Source of the DNA: Escherichia sp. E1V33
Lineage (GTDB): Bacteria > Pseudomonadota > Gammaproteobacteria > Enterobacterales > Enterobacteriaceae
Length of the DNA: 64,000 nucleotides
Reading direction: 5' to 3'
Assembly: GCF_004211955.1 (NCBI RefSeq)
Contig: NZ_RHJI01000005.1
Span: forward strand, 124,001 to 188,000
The position numbers and the translations under genes are program-made. Of the stretch, positions 36,537 through 46,584 are shown one piece after another. The notes below the pieces were generated by a model that saw only the letters and a program-made list of their open reading frames with translations, made no database searches and was not told the DNA's origin. How positions within the stretch are numbered: the first letter of the stretch is position 1; every line of letters begins with the position of its first letter.

Positions 36537-38444
36537 TCAGCCACCATTTTTCAACGCTTCAAGATACTCCCAACGTTCAAAAGCCTGCTCCAGTTCCTGT
36601 TCAGCGGCAGTCAGATCAGCGAGCACTTTTTGCGTATGCTCATGGGGCTGGCTGAAGAAAGAGGCATCTGCCACCTGCGCCTGTAAGGCTTCCAGTTTTG
36701 CTTCCAAATCTTCAAGCAGTTGCGGTAGCTGTTCTAATTCGCGCTGCAATTTATAGCTTAGTTTGCTACTGCTGCGTTTTACAGTTTCTGCTTTCGGCGC
36801 AGCCACTTCTTCGTTTTTTTTCACCGCAGGCTGTTTTAACGCCACATACTGTTCTTGCTGTCCGCGCGCGTCGTGATAACCGCCGACATAACGGCCAATT
36901 TTGCCGCCACCTTCGAAGATCCAGCACTCTGTTACGGTGTTATCGACAAACTGACGATCGTGGCTAACCAGCAATACCGTACCCTGGTAGCTGTCGATAA
37001 GCTCTTCAAGCAGTTCCAGCGTTTCAACATCGAGATCGTTGGTGGGTTCGTCGAGGATCAGTAAGTTACTGGGTTTCAGGAACAGACGCGCCAAAAGCAG
37101 ACGATTACGTTCCCCGCCAGAGAGCGCGCGCACCGGCGTCATCGCCCGTTTCGGATGGAACAGGAAGTCCTGCAAATAACCCAGCACATGGCGCGGCTTG
37201 CCGTTAACCATCACTTCTTGCTTACCTTCGGCAAGGTTATCCATCACCGTTTTATCGGGATCCAGTTCCGCGCGGTGCTGATCGAAATAAGCCACTTCCA
37301 GTTTGGTGCCAACGTGAATACGCCCGCTGTCCGCTTGAAGCTGACCGAGCATCAGTTTCAGCAGCGTGGTTTTGCCGCACCCATTCGGACCAATCAGGGC
37401 AATTTTGTCGCCACGTAGAACCTGGGCCGAAAAGTCTTTCACCAGTTGCTTACCATCAACCTGATAGCAAACATCTTCCATTTCAAAGACGATCTTACCG
37501 GAGCGACTGGCCTCTTCCACCTGCATCTTTGCAGTACCCATTACCTCACGACGTTCACCGCGTTCGCGACGCATCGCTTTCAGCGCACGCACGCGGCCTT
37601 CATTACGGGTACGACGGGCTTTGATCCCCTGGCGGATCCACACTTCTTCCTGTGCCAGTTTGCGATCAAACTCGGCATTTTGCAGCTCTTCCACGCGCAG
37701 GGCTTCTTCTTTTTCCAGCAGATACTGGTCGTAATTCCCCGGATAGGTCACCAGTTTGCCGCGATCAAGATCGACAATGCGCGTCGCCATATTGCGAATA
37801 AATGAGCGGTCATGGGAGATAAAAATAATCGTCCCATTGAAGGTTTTGAGGAAGCCTTCCAGCCAGTCGATGGTTTCGATATCCAGGTGGTTAGTCGGTT
37901 CATCGAGCAGCAACACGCGCGGGTTACTCACCAGCGCACGTCCTAATGCCGCTTTACGCAACCAGCCGCCGGAAAGCGACGACAGCGCAACATTAGGATC
38001 TAACCCAAGCTGCGCCAGTACTTCGTTGATGCGGTTTTCCAACTGCCACAGGTTATGGTGATCCAGCAGTTCCTGCACTTTCGCCAGTTCATTGAGATTC
38101 TTCTCGCTCGGATCGTTCATCACCAGGCGCGAAATATCATGATAGCGTTTCAGGTATTCCGCTTGTTCCTCAATGCCTTCGGCAACGAAATCATAAACGC
38201 TGCCTTCAACGTTACGCGGAGGATCTTGTTGCAGACGAGCAACGATCAAATCCTGCTCGTAAATAATGCGTCCGTCATCCAGTCCCTGTTCACGGTTGAG
38301 GATCTTCATTAACGTCGATTTGCCCGCGCCATTACGGCCTACCAGACAAACACGTTCGTTATCTTCGATATGCAGTTCTGCGTTATCGAGAAGCGGCGCG
38401 TCGCTGAACGACAGCCATGCGCCATGCATACTGATTAATGACAT
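36537..38444 (-). CDS. uup: ABC-F ATPase Uup
   Basis: Uup is a 635-residue soluble ABC-F protein with two ATPase domains. Walker A motifs are GRNGAGKST (about 36-44) and GPNGCGKTT (about 352-360), signatures LSGGW and LSGGE, and Walker B LLLLDEPTNHLD and LLILDEPTNDLD. A C-terminal coiled coil (about 560-630) binds DNA in E. coli. It affects transposon precise excision and ribosome function. It follows rlmKL by 11 bp on the same strand. Confidence 0.96.
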   Translation of the reverse strand: MSLISMHGAWLSFSDAPLLDNAELHIEDNERVCLVGRNGAGKSTLMKILNREQGLDDGRIIYEQDLIVARLQQDPPRNVEGSVYDFVAEGIEEQAEYLKRYHDISRLVMNDPSEKNLNELAKVQELLDHHNLWQLENRINEVLAQLGLDPNVALSSLSGGWLRKAALGRALVSNPRVLLLDEPTNHLDIETIDWLEGFLKTFNGTIIFISHDRSFIRNMATRIVDLDRGKLVTYPGNYDQYLLEKEEALRVEELQNAEFDRKLAQEEVWIRQGIKARRTRNEGRVRALKAMRRERGERREVMGTAKMQVEEASRSGKIVFEMEDVCYQVDGKQLVKDFSAQVLRGDKIALIGPNGCGKTTLLKLMLGQLQADSGRIHVGTKLEVAYFDQHRAELDPDKTVMDNLAEGKQEVMVNGKPRHVLGYLQDFLFHPKRAMTPVRALSGGERNRLLLARLFLKPSNLLILDEPTNDLDVETLELLEELIDSYQGTVLLVSHDRQFVDNTVTECWIFEGGGKIGRYVGGYHDARGQQEQYVALKQPAVKKNEEVAAPKAETVKRSSSKLSYKLQRELEQLPQLLEDLEAKLEALQAQVADASFFSQPHEHTQKVLADLTAAEQELEQAFERWEYLEALKNGG

Positions 38445-38455
38445 TACTATTCCTT

Positions 38456-40564
38456 TCAGGCTGCGGTAATCAGCCAGCAGTTGTGGATCTGGCGGTTACG
38501 GGCAAAATCCTGGGAGAGCGTTTTTTGCGTAATTTCTTGTGCTTTCAGTCCCAGTTTTGCCAGGCCGTCGAGATCCATACGGAAGCCACGTTTGTTGTTC
38601 GAGAACATGATCGTCCCACCTGCACGCAGCAGACGTTTCAAATCTTTCATCAGCGCCAGATGATCGCGCTGAACATCAAACGCATCTTCCATTCGTTTCG
38701 AGTTAGAGAAGGTTGGTGGATCGATAAATATCAGATCGAACTGTTCATTTGCCTCACGCAGCCACGCCAGGCAATCGGCCTGAATCAGGCGATGCGCTCG
38801 GCCAGTTAAGCCATTCAGACGCAGGTTGCGTTCTGCCCACTCCAGATAAGTACGCGACATATCCACCGTAGTGGTGCTGCGCGCGCCGCCTAACCCCGCG
38901 TGCACGGTGGCGCTACCGGTATAGGAGAACAGGTTGAGGAAATCTTTGCCTTTGCTCATCTGACCAAGCATACGACGAGCGATACGGTGATCGAGGAACA
39001 AACCGGTATCAAGATAATCCGTCAGGTTCACCCACAGGTGAGCGTTATATTCGGTGACTTCGAGAAACTCGCCCTTCTCGCCCAGTTTCTGGTACTGATT
39101 TTTGCCCTTCTGGCGTTCACGGGTTTTCAGCACCAGTTTGTTTGGCGCAATCCCCAATACAGAAATGGTTGCAGCGATAATATCGAACAGACGTTGACGC
39201 GCTTTGTGCGCATCAATAGTTTTTGGCGGCGCATACTCCTGCACCACCACCCAGTCGGCATAACGGTCAACGGCAACGTTATATTCCGGCAGATCGGCGT
39301 CATACAGACGGTAGCATTCAATGCCTTCCTGGCGTGCCCACTTCTCAAATTTTTTGAGGTTCTTGCGCAAGCGGTTGGCGTAGTCTTCCGCTACCATTGC
39401 CGGTTTGCTATCTGGTGTGCTTTCGGCAACGTGGTAATTTTTCTGTACGCAGTCCAGCGGGCCGTTTTTCGCCTTGTACTGTTTGTCTGCACGCAGCTGC
39501 AGGCAACTTAACAGATCCGGCGAGGCACTGAATAAAGAGAGATTCCAGCCGCCGAACTGGTTTTTCATAATTCGCCCCAGCAGACTATGCAACGCAATCA
39601 GCGCCGGTTCGCTGTCCAGACGTTCGCCGTAAGGCGGGTTGCTCAACACAGTACCGTAAGGCCCTTTCGGCAGCGGATTGGTCAGTTGCGCAACATCTTT
39701 CACCTCAAAAGTGATCAGTTCGCCAATCCCCGCGAGACGGGCGTTAGTGCGCGCACGTTGAATCACCCGCGCATCGCTGTCGGAACCGTAGAAATGAGAG
39801 CTGTACTCTGCCAGACCTTTACGGGCGCGGGTTTGCGCTTCCGCTTTCACTTCCTGCCAGATAGCTTCATCATGTTGCGCCCAGCCGCTAAATCCCCAGC
39901 GTCCCCGGTGCAAGCCTGGCGCGCGATCGGTCGCCAGCATCGCCGCTTCAATCAGCAACGTACCGGAACCACACATCGGATCAAGCAGCGGCGTTCCTGG
40001 CTGCCAACCGGAACGCATCACAATTGCCGCCGCCAGGGTTTCTTTGATCGGCGCAATACCAGCACGATCACGATAGCCACGCAGATGCAAACCATCACCA
40101 CTTAAATCGAGAGCGATGCTGGCGGTTTCTTTATGTAGCCAGACGTTCACGCGGATATCCGGCGCATCGCGATCGACATTCGGACGCGGCAGATTTTTGC
40201 GGGTGAAGGCATCAACGATCGCATCTTTGACTTTCATCGCGCCGTACTGGCTGTTGCGGATGGTGTCATTCAGACCGCTGAAGTGGACAGCAAAGGTCGC
40301 TCCAGGATTAAACATCTCTGTCCAGTTGATCGCCTGAACGCCGAAATAAAGGTCTAAGTCGCTGTAAACCTTGCACTCGCCCAGCGGCAACATAATACGC
40401 GAGGCCAGGCGACTCCACATCAGGCTCTGGTAAACAAGCCGCGTGTCGCCCTTGAAATGGACCCCACCCTGAACCACCTGGCATTCAACGGCCCCCAGGT
40501 TTTCGAGTTCAGTTTTTAACAGCTCTTCCAGCCCACGGGCCGTACTGGCAAACAGAGAATTCAT
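38456..40564 (-). CDS. rlmL: Bifunctional 23S rRNA methyltransferase RlmKL (m7G2069, m2G2445)
   Basis: This 702-residue fusion enzyme has a THUMP domain (about 45-155), the RlmL methyltransferase with [16 protein letters not shown] and SNPPYGER (about 160-380), and the RlmK methyltransferase with [14 protein letters not shown] and [13 protein letters not shown] (about 450-702). It modifies G2445 and G2069 in 23S rRNA and has unwinding activity. It opens an rlmL-uup cluster. Its upstream region carries an odd structured element. Confidence 0.97.
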   Translation of the reverse strand: MNSLFASTARGLEELLKTELENLGAVECQVVQGGVHFKGDTRLVYQSLMWSRLASRIMLPLGECKVYSDLDLYFGVQAINWTEMFNPGATFAVHFSGLNDTIRNSQYGAMKVKDAIVDAFTRKNLPRPNVDRDAPDIRVNVWLHKETASIALDLSGDGLHLRGYRDRAGIAPIKETLAAAIVMRSGWQPGTPLLDPMCGSGTLLIEAAMLATDRAPGLHRGRWGFSGWAQHDEAIWQEVKAEAQTRARKGLAEYSSHFYGSDSDARVIQRARTNARLAGIGELITFEVKDVAQLTNPLPKGPYGTVLSNPPYGERLDSEPALIALHSLLGRIMKNQFGGWNLSLFSASPDLLSCLQLRADKQYKAKNGPLDCVQKNYHVAESTPDSKPAMVAEDYANRLRKNLKKFEKWARQEGIECYRLYDADLPEYNVAVDRYADWVVVQEYAPPKTIDAHKARQRLFDIIAATISVLGIAPNKLVLKTRERQKGKNQYQKLGEKGEFLEVTEYNAHLWVNLTDYLDTGLFLDHRIARRMLGQMSKGKDFLNLFSYTGSATVHAGLGGARSTTTVDMSRTYLEWAERNLRLNGLTGRAHRLIQADCLAWLREANEQFDLIFIDPPTFSNSKRMEDAFDVQRDHLALMKDLKRLLRAGGTIMFSNNKRGFRMDLDGLAKLGLKAQEITQKTLSQDFARNRQIHNCWLITAA

Positions 40565-40583
40565 ATCGTCACTTTTACTCTAA

Positions 40584-40722
40584 GGCCTACCGCAGTAGGC
40601 GTAATTGTTGCAGTCAGTTTGGACATGGACAGCGCGGAGAAACCGGCGCGTACACAAGTACGTGAGGATTTCGCGCACTGCCCAGGGCTAAACTGACAAA
40701 TAAAATAGCCTAATGGGATAGG
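40584..40722. other. Structured intergenic element between rlmKL and ycbX
   Basis: A central segment is bounded by GTCAGTTT (40613-40620) and its exact complement AAACTGAC (40690-40697). Inside is a small stem CGTAC-ACAA-GTACG. On each side stands a separate hairpin: GCCTAC-CGCA-GTAGGC (40584-40599) and GCCTA-ATGGGA-TAGGC (40707-40722). No open frame explains it. It may be an interspersed repeat, a transcript terminator pair or the leader of rlmKL; I do not recognise a named family with certainty. Confidence 0.6.
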
Positions 40723-40806
40723 CACTAAGAAAATTGTTGCGCATTATAGCTAATAAGCGCGTCATGTCATAAAGTTGAGGGCTTATTTTCATTTGAGGAC
40801 CGCACC

Positions 40807-41916
40807 GTGACGACATTAACCCGGCTTTTTATTCATCCTGTTAAATCGATGCGCGGCATCGGTCTGACACATGCTCTGGCTGATGTCAGCGGTCTGGCCT
40901 TCGATCGCATCTTTATGGTCACAGAACCTGACGGGAAGTTTATTACAGCCCGCCAGTTTCCACAGATGGTGCGGTTTACCCCTTCGCCCGTGCATGACGG
41001 CTTACATCTCACCGCGCCAGATGGCAGCAGCGCATACATCCGTTTTGCTGATTTCGCTATGCAGGACGCACCAACCGAAGTGTGGGGTAACCATTTTACT
41101 GCGCGCATTGCGCCAGATGAGGTCAACAAATGGTTAAGCGGATTTTTCTCCCGTGAAGTGCAATTGCGCTGGGTAGGGCCGCAAATGACGCGACGCGTAA
41201 AACGCCATAACACTGTACCCTTGTCGTTTGCTGATGGCTATCCGTATCTGCTCGCTAATGAAGCCTCACTGCGTGATGTGCAGCAACGCTGTCCGGCCAG
41301 TGTAAAAATGGAGCAGTTCCGCCCCAATCTGGTGGTTTCCGGCGCGGCGGCCTGGGAAGAGGATACCTGGAAAGTGATTCGCATTGGCGATGTGGTGTTT
41401 GATGTGGTTAAACCTTGTAGCCGCTGTATTTTCACCACCGTCAGCCCAGAAAAAGGGCAAAAACATCCGGCAGGCGAACCGTTAAAAACGCTGCAATCAT
41501 TCCGCACTGCCCTGGATAATGGCGATGTCGATTTTGGTCAGAATTTAATTGCCCGCAATAGTGGCGTTATTCGTGTTGGTGATGCAGTGGAAATTCTTGC
41601 AACTGCACCGGCGAAAATCTACGGCGCGGCAGCCGCAGATGATACTCTCCCGACAACGCAGCAAATGGATGCAAATGTAGATATCGACTGGCAAGGGTTG
41701 GCATTTCGCGGTAATAATCAACAGGTATTGTTGGAACAATTAGAAAATCAAGGGATTCGGATCCCCTATTCTTGTCGCGCGGGCATATGTGGAAGTTGTC
41801 GGGTTCAGCTTCTGGAAGGCGAAGTCACCCCGCTGAAAAAATCAGCTATGAGCGACGACGGGACAATTCTTTGCTGTAGTTGTGTACCGAAGACTGCATT
41901 GAAACTGAAAGGTTAA
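40807..41916 (+). CDS. ycbX: YcbX, MOSC/2Fe-2S molybdenum-enzyme protein for N-hydroxylated substrate reduction
   Basis: YcbX (369 residues) combines an N-terminal MOSC beta-barrel domain (about 1-95), a MOSC domain (about 100-260; [15 protein letters not shown] carries the molybdenum-binding Cys) and a C-terminal plant-type 2Fe-2S ferredoxin domain ([10 protein letters not shown] ... CCSC, about 320-365). In E. coli it detoxifies 6-hydroxylaminopurine and related N-hydroxyl compounds using molybdenum cofactor. The start follows GAGGACCGCACC. It overlaps zapC tail-to-tail by four bases. Confidence 0.95.
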   Translation: MTTLTRLFIHPVKSMRGIGLTHALADVSGLAFDRIFMVTEPDGKFITARQFPQMVRFTPSPVHDGLHLTAPDGSSAYIRFADFAMQDAPTEVWGNHFTARIAPDEVNKWLSGFFSREVQLRWVGPQMTRRVKRHNTVPLSFADGYPYLLANEASLRDVQQRCPASVKMEQFRPNLVVSGAAAWEEDTWKVIRIGDVVFDVVKPCSRCIFTTVSPEKGQKHPAGEPLKTLQSFRTALDNGDVDFGQNLIARNSGVIRVGDAVEILATAPAKIYGAAAADDTLPTTQQMDANVDIDWQGLAFRGNNQQVLLEQLENQGIRIPYSCRAGICGSCRVQLLEGEVTPLKKSAMSDDGTILCCSCVPKTALKLKG

Positions 41917-42455
41917 ACGGCCTGTTCAAGGCTGAAGCTGTCATAACTCATATGAGGTTTCAGCCTGTCATTCATAATTTTGATGGCGTCACCCAGTTGC
42001 ATGGCGCGACCGGCGATGACCACACAAGGCTGCGCAAGGAGACACAGCGCGGCATTTTCGCCAGATTCAACAACCAGCAGGCTGACTTGTTCATTGGTAT
42101 CGCTTAACCAGACACAGGCTGCATCACCCGGGACTGGCGACCACATTTCACCATGAGAAACAAAATGCCAGCTTTTCGGCATTTGCGGTTTGAGATAACG
42201 AACTGCCACCAGCGCATTAAGCACCAGTTCAGCTTTTTGTTCTTTTGATAAGTTAAGGTCGCGGCATTTTTCTTCAAACGAGAAATAGAGCGCGGCGTCA
42301 TCAACGCAGAATCCCGCTGGAGAAAAGGCGTCTGGTGTCAACATTTTGCGCGCAAAACGTGAGCGAAATAGCATGCCATTGGCTAAATCAAGCATCATTC
42401 GATCATGCTCTTCATCATAATACCAACGCCAGTTATCGTCTGGTTTAATTCGCAT
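41913..42455 (-). CDS. zapC: Cell division protein ZapC
   Basis: ZapC (180 residues) binds FtsZ and promotes lateral bundling of protofilaments at the Z ring. The start [20 protein letters not shown] is the K-12 start; a 12-codon in-frame extension upstream is not supported. Sequence changes near the C-terminus ([10 protein letters not shown]) distinguish it from K-12. It stands alone, convergent with ycbX. Confidence 0.95.
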   Translation of the reverse strand: MRIKPDDNWRWYYDEEHDRMMLDLANGMLFRSRFARKMLTPDAFSPAGFCVDDAALYFSFEEKCRDLNLSKEQKAELVLNALVAVRYLKPQMPKSWHFVSHGEMWSPVPGDAACVWLSDTNEQVSLLVVESGENAALCLLAQPCVVIAGRAMQLGDAIKIMNDRLKPHMSYDSFSLEQAV

Positions 42456-42628
42456 ATGCATCTCCTCTACCCTATAAATCCACTGCAACATATTCCATTG
42501 TCGCTTCGCTTAATAACCTCAACAAGAAAAGTACAAAATGTCTAAATAAGTAACAGCAATGAATATAAAACAACCAGGGCTGAAAATAAAGCCCTGATTA
42601 TCTTATAAAGAGAAAATGAAAGAAATAA

Positions 42629-43639
42629 TTAGATATGGTTAACGATTTCTTTAATCAGCGGCGGACCTTTAAAAATAAAACCGGAATAAATTTGCACCAA
42701 AGAAGCCCCCGCAGCAATCTTCTCGCGAGCAGCGATTACCGAGTCAATACCACCAACACCAATAATCGGTAAGCGGCCGTTTAATTCCTGCGACAAGCGA
42801 CGAATAATTTCCGTACTTTTTAATTGTAAGGGACGACCACTTAAGCCACCGGTTTGATCACAATTTTTCATCCCCTGAACCAAAGAACGATCGAGCGTCG
42901 TATTAGTTGCAATGACGCCATCAATATTATGACGAACTAAACTATCGGCAACCTGGATCAACTCTTCCTCAGAAAGATCCGGCGCGATCTTCACTGCTAT
43001 TGGTACATATTTATGGTGGATTGCTTGCAGATCATTTTGTTTATTTTTAATTGCCGTTAATAAATCATCCAGTGCTTCGCCATATTGCAGAGTGCGTAAT
43101 CCCGGGGTATTTGGTGATGAAATATTGATGGCAATATATCCTGCATAGGCATAGATTTTTTCCATACAAATCAGATAGTCATCTTTGCCTTGCTCAACCG
43201 GCGTATCTTTATTTTTGCCGATATTGATTCCCAGAACACCATCGTAGTGGGCTTTTTTGACGTTCTCTACGAGGTTATCAACGCCGAGGTTATTAAAGCC
43301 CATACGGTTTATTAAACCTTCAGCATCTACCAGGCGAAAAAGACGGGGTTTGTCGTTTCCTGGTTGTGGACGCGGGGTGACAGTACCGATCTCGATCGAT
43401 CCAAATCCCATTGCACCAAGGGCATCAATACACTCCCCGTCTTTATCAAGACCGGCAGCCAGACCAAGCGGATTTTTAAAAGTCAGTCCCATACAGTTAA
43501 CTGGCTTCGCTGGAACATTTTGCCTAACAAGTGCTTCAAACGGTGTTCCGGTTATGCGGCGTAATTGCTGAAAAGTAAACTCGTGCGCGCGCTCTGGATC
43601 GAGCTGGAAAAGGGCTTTACGAACGAAGGGGTAGTACAT
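42629..43639 (-). CDS. pyrD: Dihydroorotate dehydrogenase (quinone) PyrD
   Basis: PyrD (336 residues) is a class 2, membrane-associated FMN enzyme that oxidises dihydroorotate to orotate with quinone in pyrimidine synthesis. An N-terminal helix pair (about 1-40) binds the membrane. Catalytic Ser sits in [10 protein letters not shown], and FMN contacts in [11 protein letters not shown] and IGVGGI are present. A leader hairpin and PurR site upstream account for pyrimidine- and purine-dependent control. Confidence 0.98.
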   Translation of the reverse strand: MYYPFVRKALFQLDPERAHEFTFQQLRRITGTPFEALVRQNVPAKPVNCMGLTFKNPLGLAAGLDKDGECIDALGAMGFGSIEIGTVTPRPQPGNDKPRLFRLVDAEGLINRMGFNNLGVDNLVENVKKAHYDGVLGINIGKNKDTPVEQGKDDYLICMEKIYAYAGYIAINISSPNTPGLRTLQYGEALDDLLTAIKNKQNDLQAIHHKYVPIAVKIAPDLSEEELIQVADSLVRHNIDGVIATNTTLDRSLVQGMKNCDQTGGLSGRPLQLKSTEIIRRLSQELNGRLPIIGVGGIDSVIAAREKIAAGASLVQIYSGFIFKGPPLIKEIVNHI

Positions 43640-43654
43640 GAACTCTCCTGGATT

Positions 43655-43672
43655 CCCGGTGTGCAAACCGGG
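43655..43672 (-). promoter_or_regulatory. pyrD leader hairpin (pyrimidine-sensitive start-site control)
   Basis: Minus-strand CCCGGT with ACCGGG form a stable stem just upstream of the pyrD ribosome-binding site (CAGGAGAG). In E. coli and Salmonella, high CTP favours transcripts long enough to form this stem, which blocks translation. Confidence 0.8.
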
Positions 43673-43724
43673 GGCGTATTATGTGCGAGTTCACAGCAAA
43701 AGGGAATTGACCTGCGGCAAAAAA

Positions 43725-43740
43725 AGCGCAAACGTTTTCC
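43725..43740 (-). promoter_or_regulatory. PurR operator of pyrD
   Basis: AGCGCAAACGTTTTCC (plus strand) fits the PurR palindrome ACGCAAACGTTTTCGT around the central CAAACGTTT. It lies about 86 bp upstream of pyrD, where PurR is known to act in K-12. Confidence 0.75.
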
Positions 43741-43749
43741 GAACCTGTT

Positions 43750-44448
43750 TCAGGGAAGATTTTGCTCCGTCTTTGCACTCAAACCGCCGTAATCATTTAT
43801 CGCCCGCCATGCGACATAACACGGTGCCCTTGACTGACACCAGCTTGTCTGACGCTGGCTTCTGGGTGGCACAACTCCCGCATTACTTAACGCTTTACCA
43901 TTTACGCTCACCTGAATCAGGTTAATGTAGTAAGGCGTAGGGTTTGTGAGTTGCACACCCTGCAAATTCCTTGACCAGCGTAATTGTTGATAAGCTTCCA
44001 GCGGGTCACCCGGCAAACCTTCGGGTCGCCAGAACAGTTTAAATACCGAGCGCATCGCTACCTTTACGCTCTGATTTTCTACTTTGCCGGATGGCACGCT
44101 GGCGATGGTTAATTCAAACAGAGTCTCGCGATCTTTTGGTAAAGAATCACTTGTTATTTTCAACAGGCGTAAGGTCCCTGTTGCACCGGGTTGTAAAAGG
44201 AGAAGTGGAGGCGCTGCTAAAATCGGAACCGCGGCAGAATGAGCCTTCACGCCAGGCCAACGTGCAGGTTGATTAATTTTCGTGTTGATGAGCCAGGCTT
44301 CCTGGCTGGTATTCGTCAGTAAGATCGGCATAGACTCTCTTTCTGCCGGAAATACAAACCGAGTACCACCAACGACAACACCCGCATGCAGTTCAGCCGC
44401 CACCAACAACAATGTGAGAAGAAGAAAGTTGATTTTTATATTAGTCAT
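43750..44448 (-). CDS. ycbF: YcbF, periplasmic fimbrial chaperone
   Basis: This 232-residue PapD-family chaperone has a signal peptide (MTNIKINFLLLTLLLVAAELHA) and the G1 pattern GVVVGGTRFVFPAERESMPILLTNTS. The FKLFWRPEGLPGDPLEAYQQLRW motif is typical of the first domain end. It is the second chaperone of the elf cluster, at the distal end. The N-terminal signal sequence differs strongly from K-12, the mature part much less. Its ATG overlaps the ycbV stop region by eight bases. Confidence 0.9.
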   Translation of the reverse strand: MTNIKINFLLLTLLLVAAELHAGVVVGGTRFVFPAERESMPILLTNTSQEAWLINTKINQPARWPGVKAHSAAVPILAAPPLLLLQPGATGTLRLLKITSDSLPKDRETLFELTIASVPSGKVENQSVKVAMRSVFKLFWRPEGLPGDPLEAYQQLRWSRNLQGVQLTNPTPYYINLIQVSVNGKALSNAGVVPPRSQRQTSWCQSRAPCYVAWRAINDYGGLSAKTEQNLP

Positions 44449-44950
44449 AATGGAGAACAAAGGTGGCACTGGCATTCACATTACCCGACTGCACATTGCC
44501 ACTGGATGGTCGCAATTGCGCGTAAAAAGCCATGGGTATATCACCAGTACGCAGCGTGTAGTCCTTGCTTGCCTGATTGAGTGGGATCAACATTTTTGCC
44601 TCATCAAGAATAGCAATGGCTAACCCGCTGGCTGCACTGGCACCGTTATCGATGGCCAGCATGTTAGTCTGCGTAGCGTCTGGTGTACCAGAAAATGTAA
44701 CATCAACCGTGCTAACATCCGTTCCGCAATCTTGTAGATTGATGTGAAACGCAATCTCTGGCCCGTAATGACCTTGCGAAAAACGACTTAACGAAACGTC
44801 GCCCAACGATACATTAATCTGCCTGCTATCCTGCGCCAAAACGCAGGTATTACTGCGAAATGATCCACTAATATTCACAGTACCGTTATGGGCCTGTAGC
44901 GTAAAACTGTTAAATACCAGCAGGCAATATATCCAGAATTTCCGTTTCAA
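44441..44950 (-). CDS. ycbV: YcbV, minor fimbrial subunit
   Basis: This protein of about 169 residues has a signal peptide (LKRKFWIYCLLVFNSFTLQA) and a pilin domain with two cysteines (SNTCVLAQ and LQDCGTD) and the C-terminal NASATFVLHYD strand used for donor-strand exchange. No ATG fits: TTG (44948-44950) is five bases from AAGGAG, and GTG (44951-44953) is the alternative. The gene follows ycbU by 10 bp. Confidence 0.85.
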   Translation of the reverse strand: MKRKFWIYCLLVFNSFTLQAHNGTVNISGSFRSNTCVLAQDSRQINVSLGDVSLSRFSQGHYGPEIAFHINLQDCGTDVSTVDVTFSGTPDATQTNMLAIDNGASAASGLAIAILDEAKMLIPLNQASKDYTLRTGDIPMAFYAQLRPSSGNVQSGNVNASATFVLHYD

Positions 44951-44960
44951 CACGGCTCCT

Positions 44961-45503
44961 TTACTGATACACCAGATCAAAATAGAGTACCGCGGACGCA
45001 TTACCGCCTGTCGCACCCGCCTTGGTTGATTTGTAACGCAATTGGTAATTCAACGTGTTGTCACCTGCTTTTAAAGGGTAAAGCGACGTAACCTGATTAA
45101 GCGGTATTTCTTGCTGGGTGTGAGCATCAAGGATCTGCACCGCGATCCCCGTCGCCATCCCGCCGCTGCCACCGGTGTCAGTCAATTTCAACAATGTCGG
45201 CGCAAGCGAGTCCGGTTCACCGCTAAAATAAACCTCCGCGCCCTTAATTCCGGCGGCACACCCCGTAATATCAATGTTCAGGTCAGCCGCGGCACTAACA
45301 GTATTTGCAGCCTGGAAATCACTGATATTAAAATCGCCTATATGGATGGTTTGTTGCGCGCTGCGTGTCGTGACATCACACCCCTGATCAATGACATTAC
45401 CGTAAATATGCATATCAACCTGATCGGGGCCTGCCCAGCCTGTCTGTACCAACAACAATGCAAATGCCAGACTTCCCCATCGCCACATTAACTTTGTTTT
45501 CAT
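44961..45503 (-). CDS. ycbU: YcbU, minor fimbrial subunit
   Basis: This 180-residue pilin-family protein has a signal peptide (MKTKLMWRWGSLAFALLLVQ). The mature part contains the disulfide cysteines (DQGCDVTT and ITGCAAG) and the final strand SAVLYFDLVYQ. It is most likely a tip or adaptor pilin of the elf fimbria. Neighbours on both sides are within about 10 bp. Confidence 0.9.
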   Translation of the reverse strand: MKTKLMWRWGSLAFALLLVQTGWAGPDQVDMHIYGNVIDQGCDVTTRSAQQTIHIGDFNISDFQAANTVSAAADLNIDITGCAAGIKGAEVYFSGEPDSLAPTLLKLTDTGGSGGMATGIAVQILDAHTQQEIPLNQVTSLYPLKAGDNTLNYQLRYKSTKAGATGGNASAVLYFDLVYQ

Positions 45504-45513
45504 CAATCCCCCA

Positions 45514-46584
45514 TCAGTCAAAGTTAATGCGCACTGTTGCCGTCGCCTCAAAACGTCCGGTTTCTGGTGGCACACCAGTAGTGCTAACGGGATACACGTT
45601 CATCCGTGCAAAACTATCCTCATCATCCGGGATAGAAAGCGGAAGAGTTCCGCCTGTCGGAGAAACAATGTTGTTCTGGCTATCGGTCACCACAACACCT
45701 ACGCCAGGGCGTGAAGTTTTAATCGCCTGGGGATAGTTTGGATCACTGGTCGCAGACAGACTTAACGTCACGTTGACCAATCCTGAATTCCCGGTGTTAC
45801 ACCTGACCGGTATTGAAAGCTCAACTTCCTCGGCACCGAGGGGCTTTTGGCCAACCACCCGGAAATTGGCGGCAAATACATCGCCTAAGTCAACCTCAAT
45901 AGACTCACCGGCGTTAACGGAGCATGAACCCAGTGAATTAATCGTACCCGATAAGTAATAAACCAGTACCGGAGTTCCTGTCGCCGTGCAGCTACTGGAT
46001 GCCGGGATGTTGTAACACTCATACAGGTTCGCCAGGACGATTTGAGGAATGACGACAGTACCCACAAAAGGTTGCAAGATTTTCAATGAAAAACTTCCAC
46101 TGTTTCCACTGGCCCCTGTTCCACCCAAGCGTTGGCCTCCGGGGTCACAAATGTGCCATCGCGTATCATCGCTGGTACTGATATCTTCAAAAGGTACCGC
46201 CGAAGGCGTATTACCTTTCACTCCCAAAAGTACTTTCGCGGCAAGATAGTCGTTAATTTTGTACCAGTTATCGCCCAACCAGGGTAAGGGAGAATCTGAA
46301 GCAAAAGCCCATAACCCACTTCTGACATTGTCCTTATCGCAATCGCAGGAGACATAGTAGTCATTGGATGCGTTCCATTGATAAAAATTATCTTTGACGA
46401 CACCCGCCGTATTGTCTTCTTCTGCCAGCGTCCTGACACCAAAGTTGACGCCGATAGTAGGATCTCCCTGGGTTGCATGACATTTACCGGTATAAGCGGT
46501 TGCCTGAGCCCCCCAGCATAAGATCAAAGTGACCAAAAGCAATCGTAGCAATAACACGCTATTTTCTCCGCCTATCACTGACAT
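45514..46584 (-). CDS. elfG: ElfG (YcbT), fimbrial tip adhesin
   Basis: This 356-residue protein has a signal peptide (about 1-29). An N-terminal lectin-like domain is rich in Cys and Trp ([37 protein letters not shown]), and a C-terminal pilin domain starts near 210 with [21 protein letters not shown]. This two-domain form is typical of tip adhesins. In enterohaemorrhagic E. coli the elf fimbria binds laminin. Its start overlaps the usher stop by ten bases. Confidence 0.9.
   Translation of the reverse strand: MSVIGGENSVLLLRLLLVTLILCWGAQATAYTGKCHATQGDPTIGVNFGVRTLAEEDNTAGVVKDNFYQWNASNDYYVSCDCDKDNVRSGLWAFASDSPLPWLGDNWYKINDYLAAKVLLGVKGNTPSAVPFEDISTSDDTRWHICDPGGQRLGGTGASGNSGSFSLKILQPFVGTVVIPQIVLANLYECYNIPASSSCTATGTPVLVYYLSGTINSLGSCSVNAGESIEVDLGDVFAANFRVVGQKPLGAEEVELSIPVRCNTGNSGLVNVTLSLSATSDPNYPQAIKTSRPGVGVVVTDSQNNIVSPTGGTLPLSIPDDEDSFARMNVYPVSTTGVPPETGRFEATATVRINFD

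Noticed and set aside
38900-39511. 203-codon plus-strand open frame inside rlmKL
   Set aside because: Antisense to the conserved RlmK/RlmL domains, no recognisable protein features.
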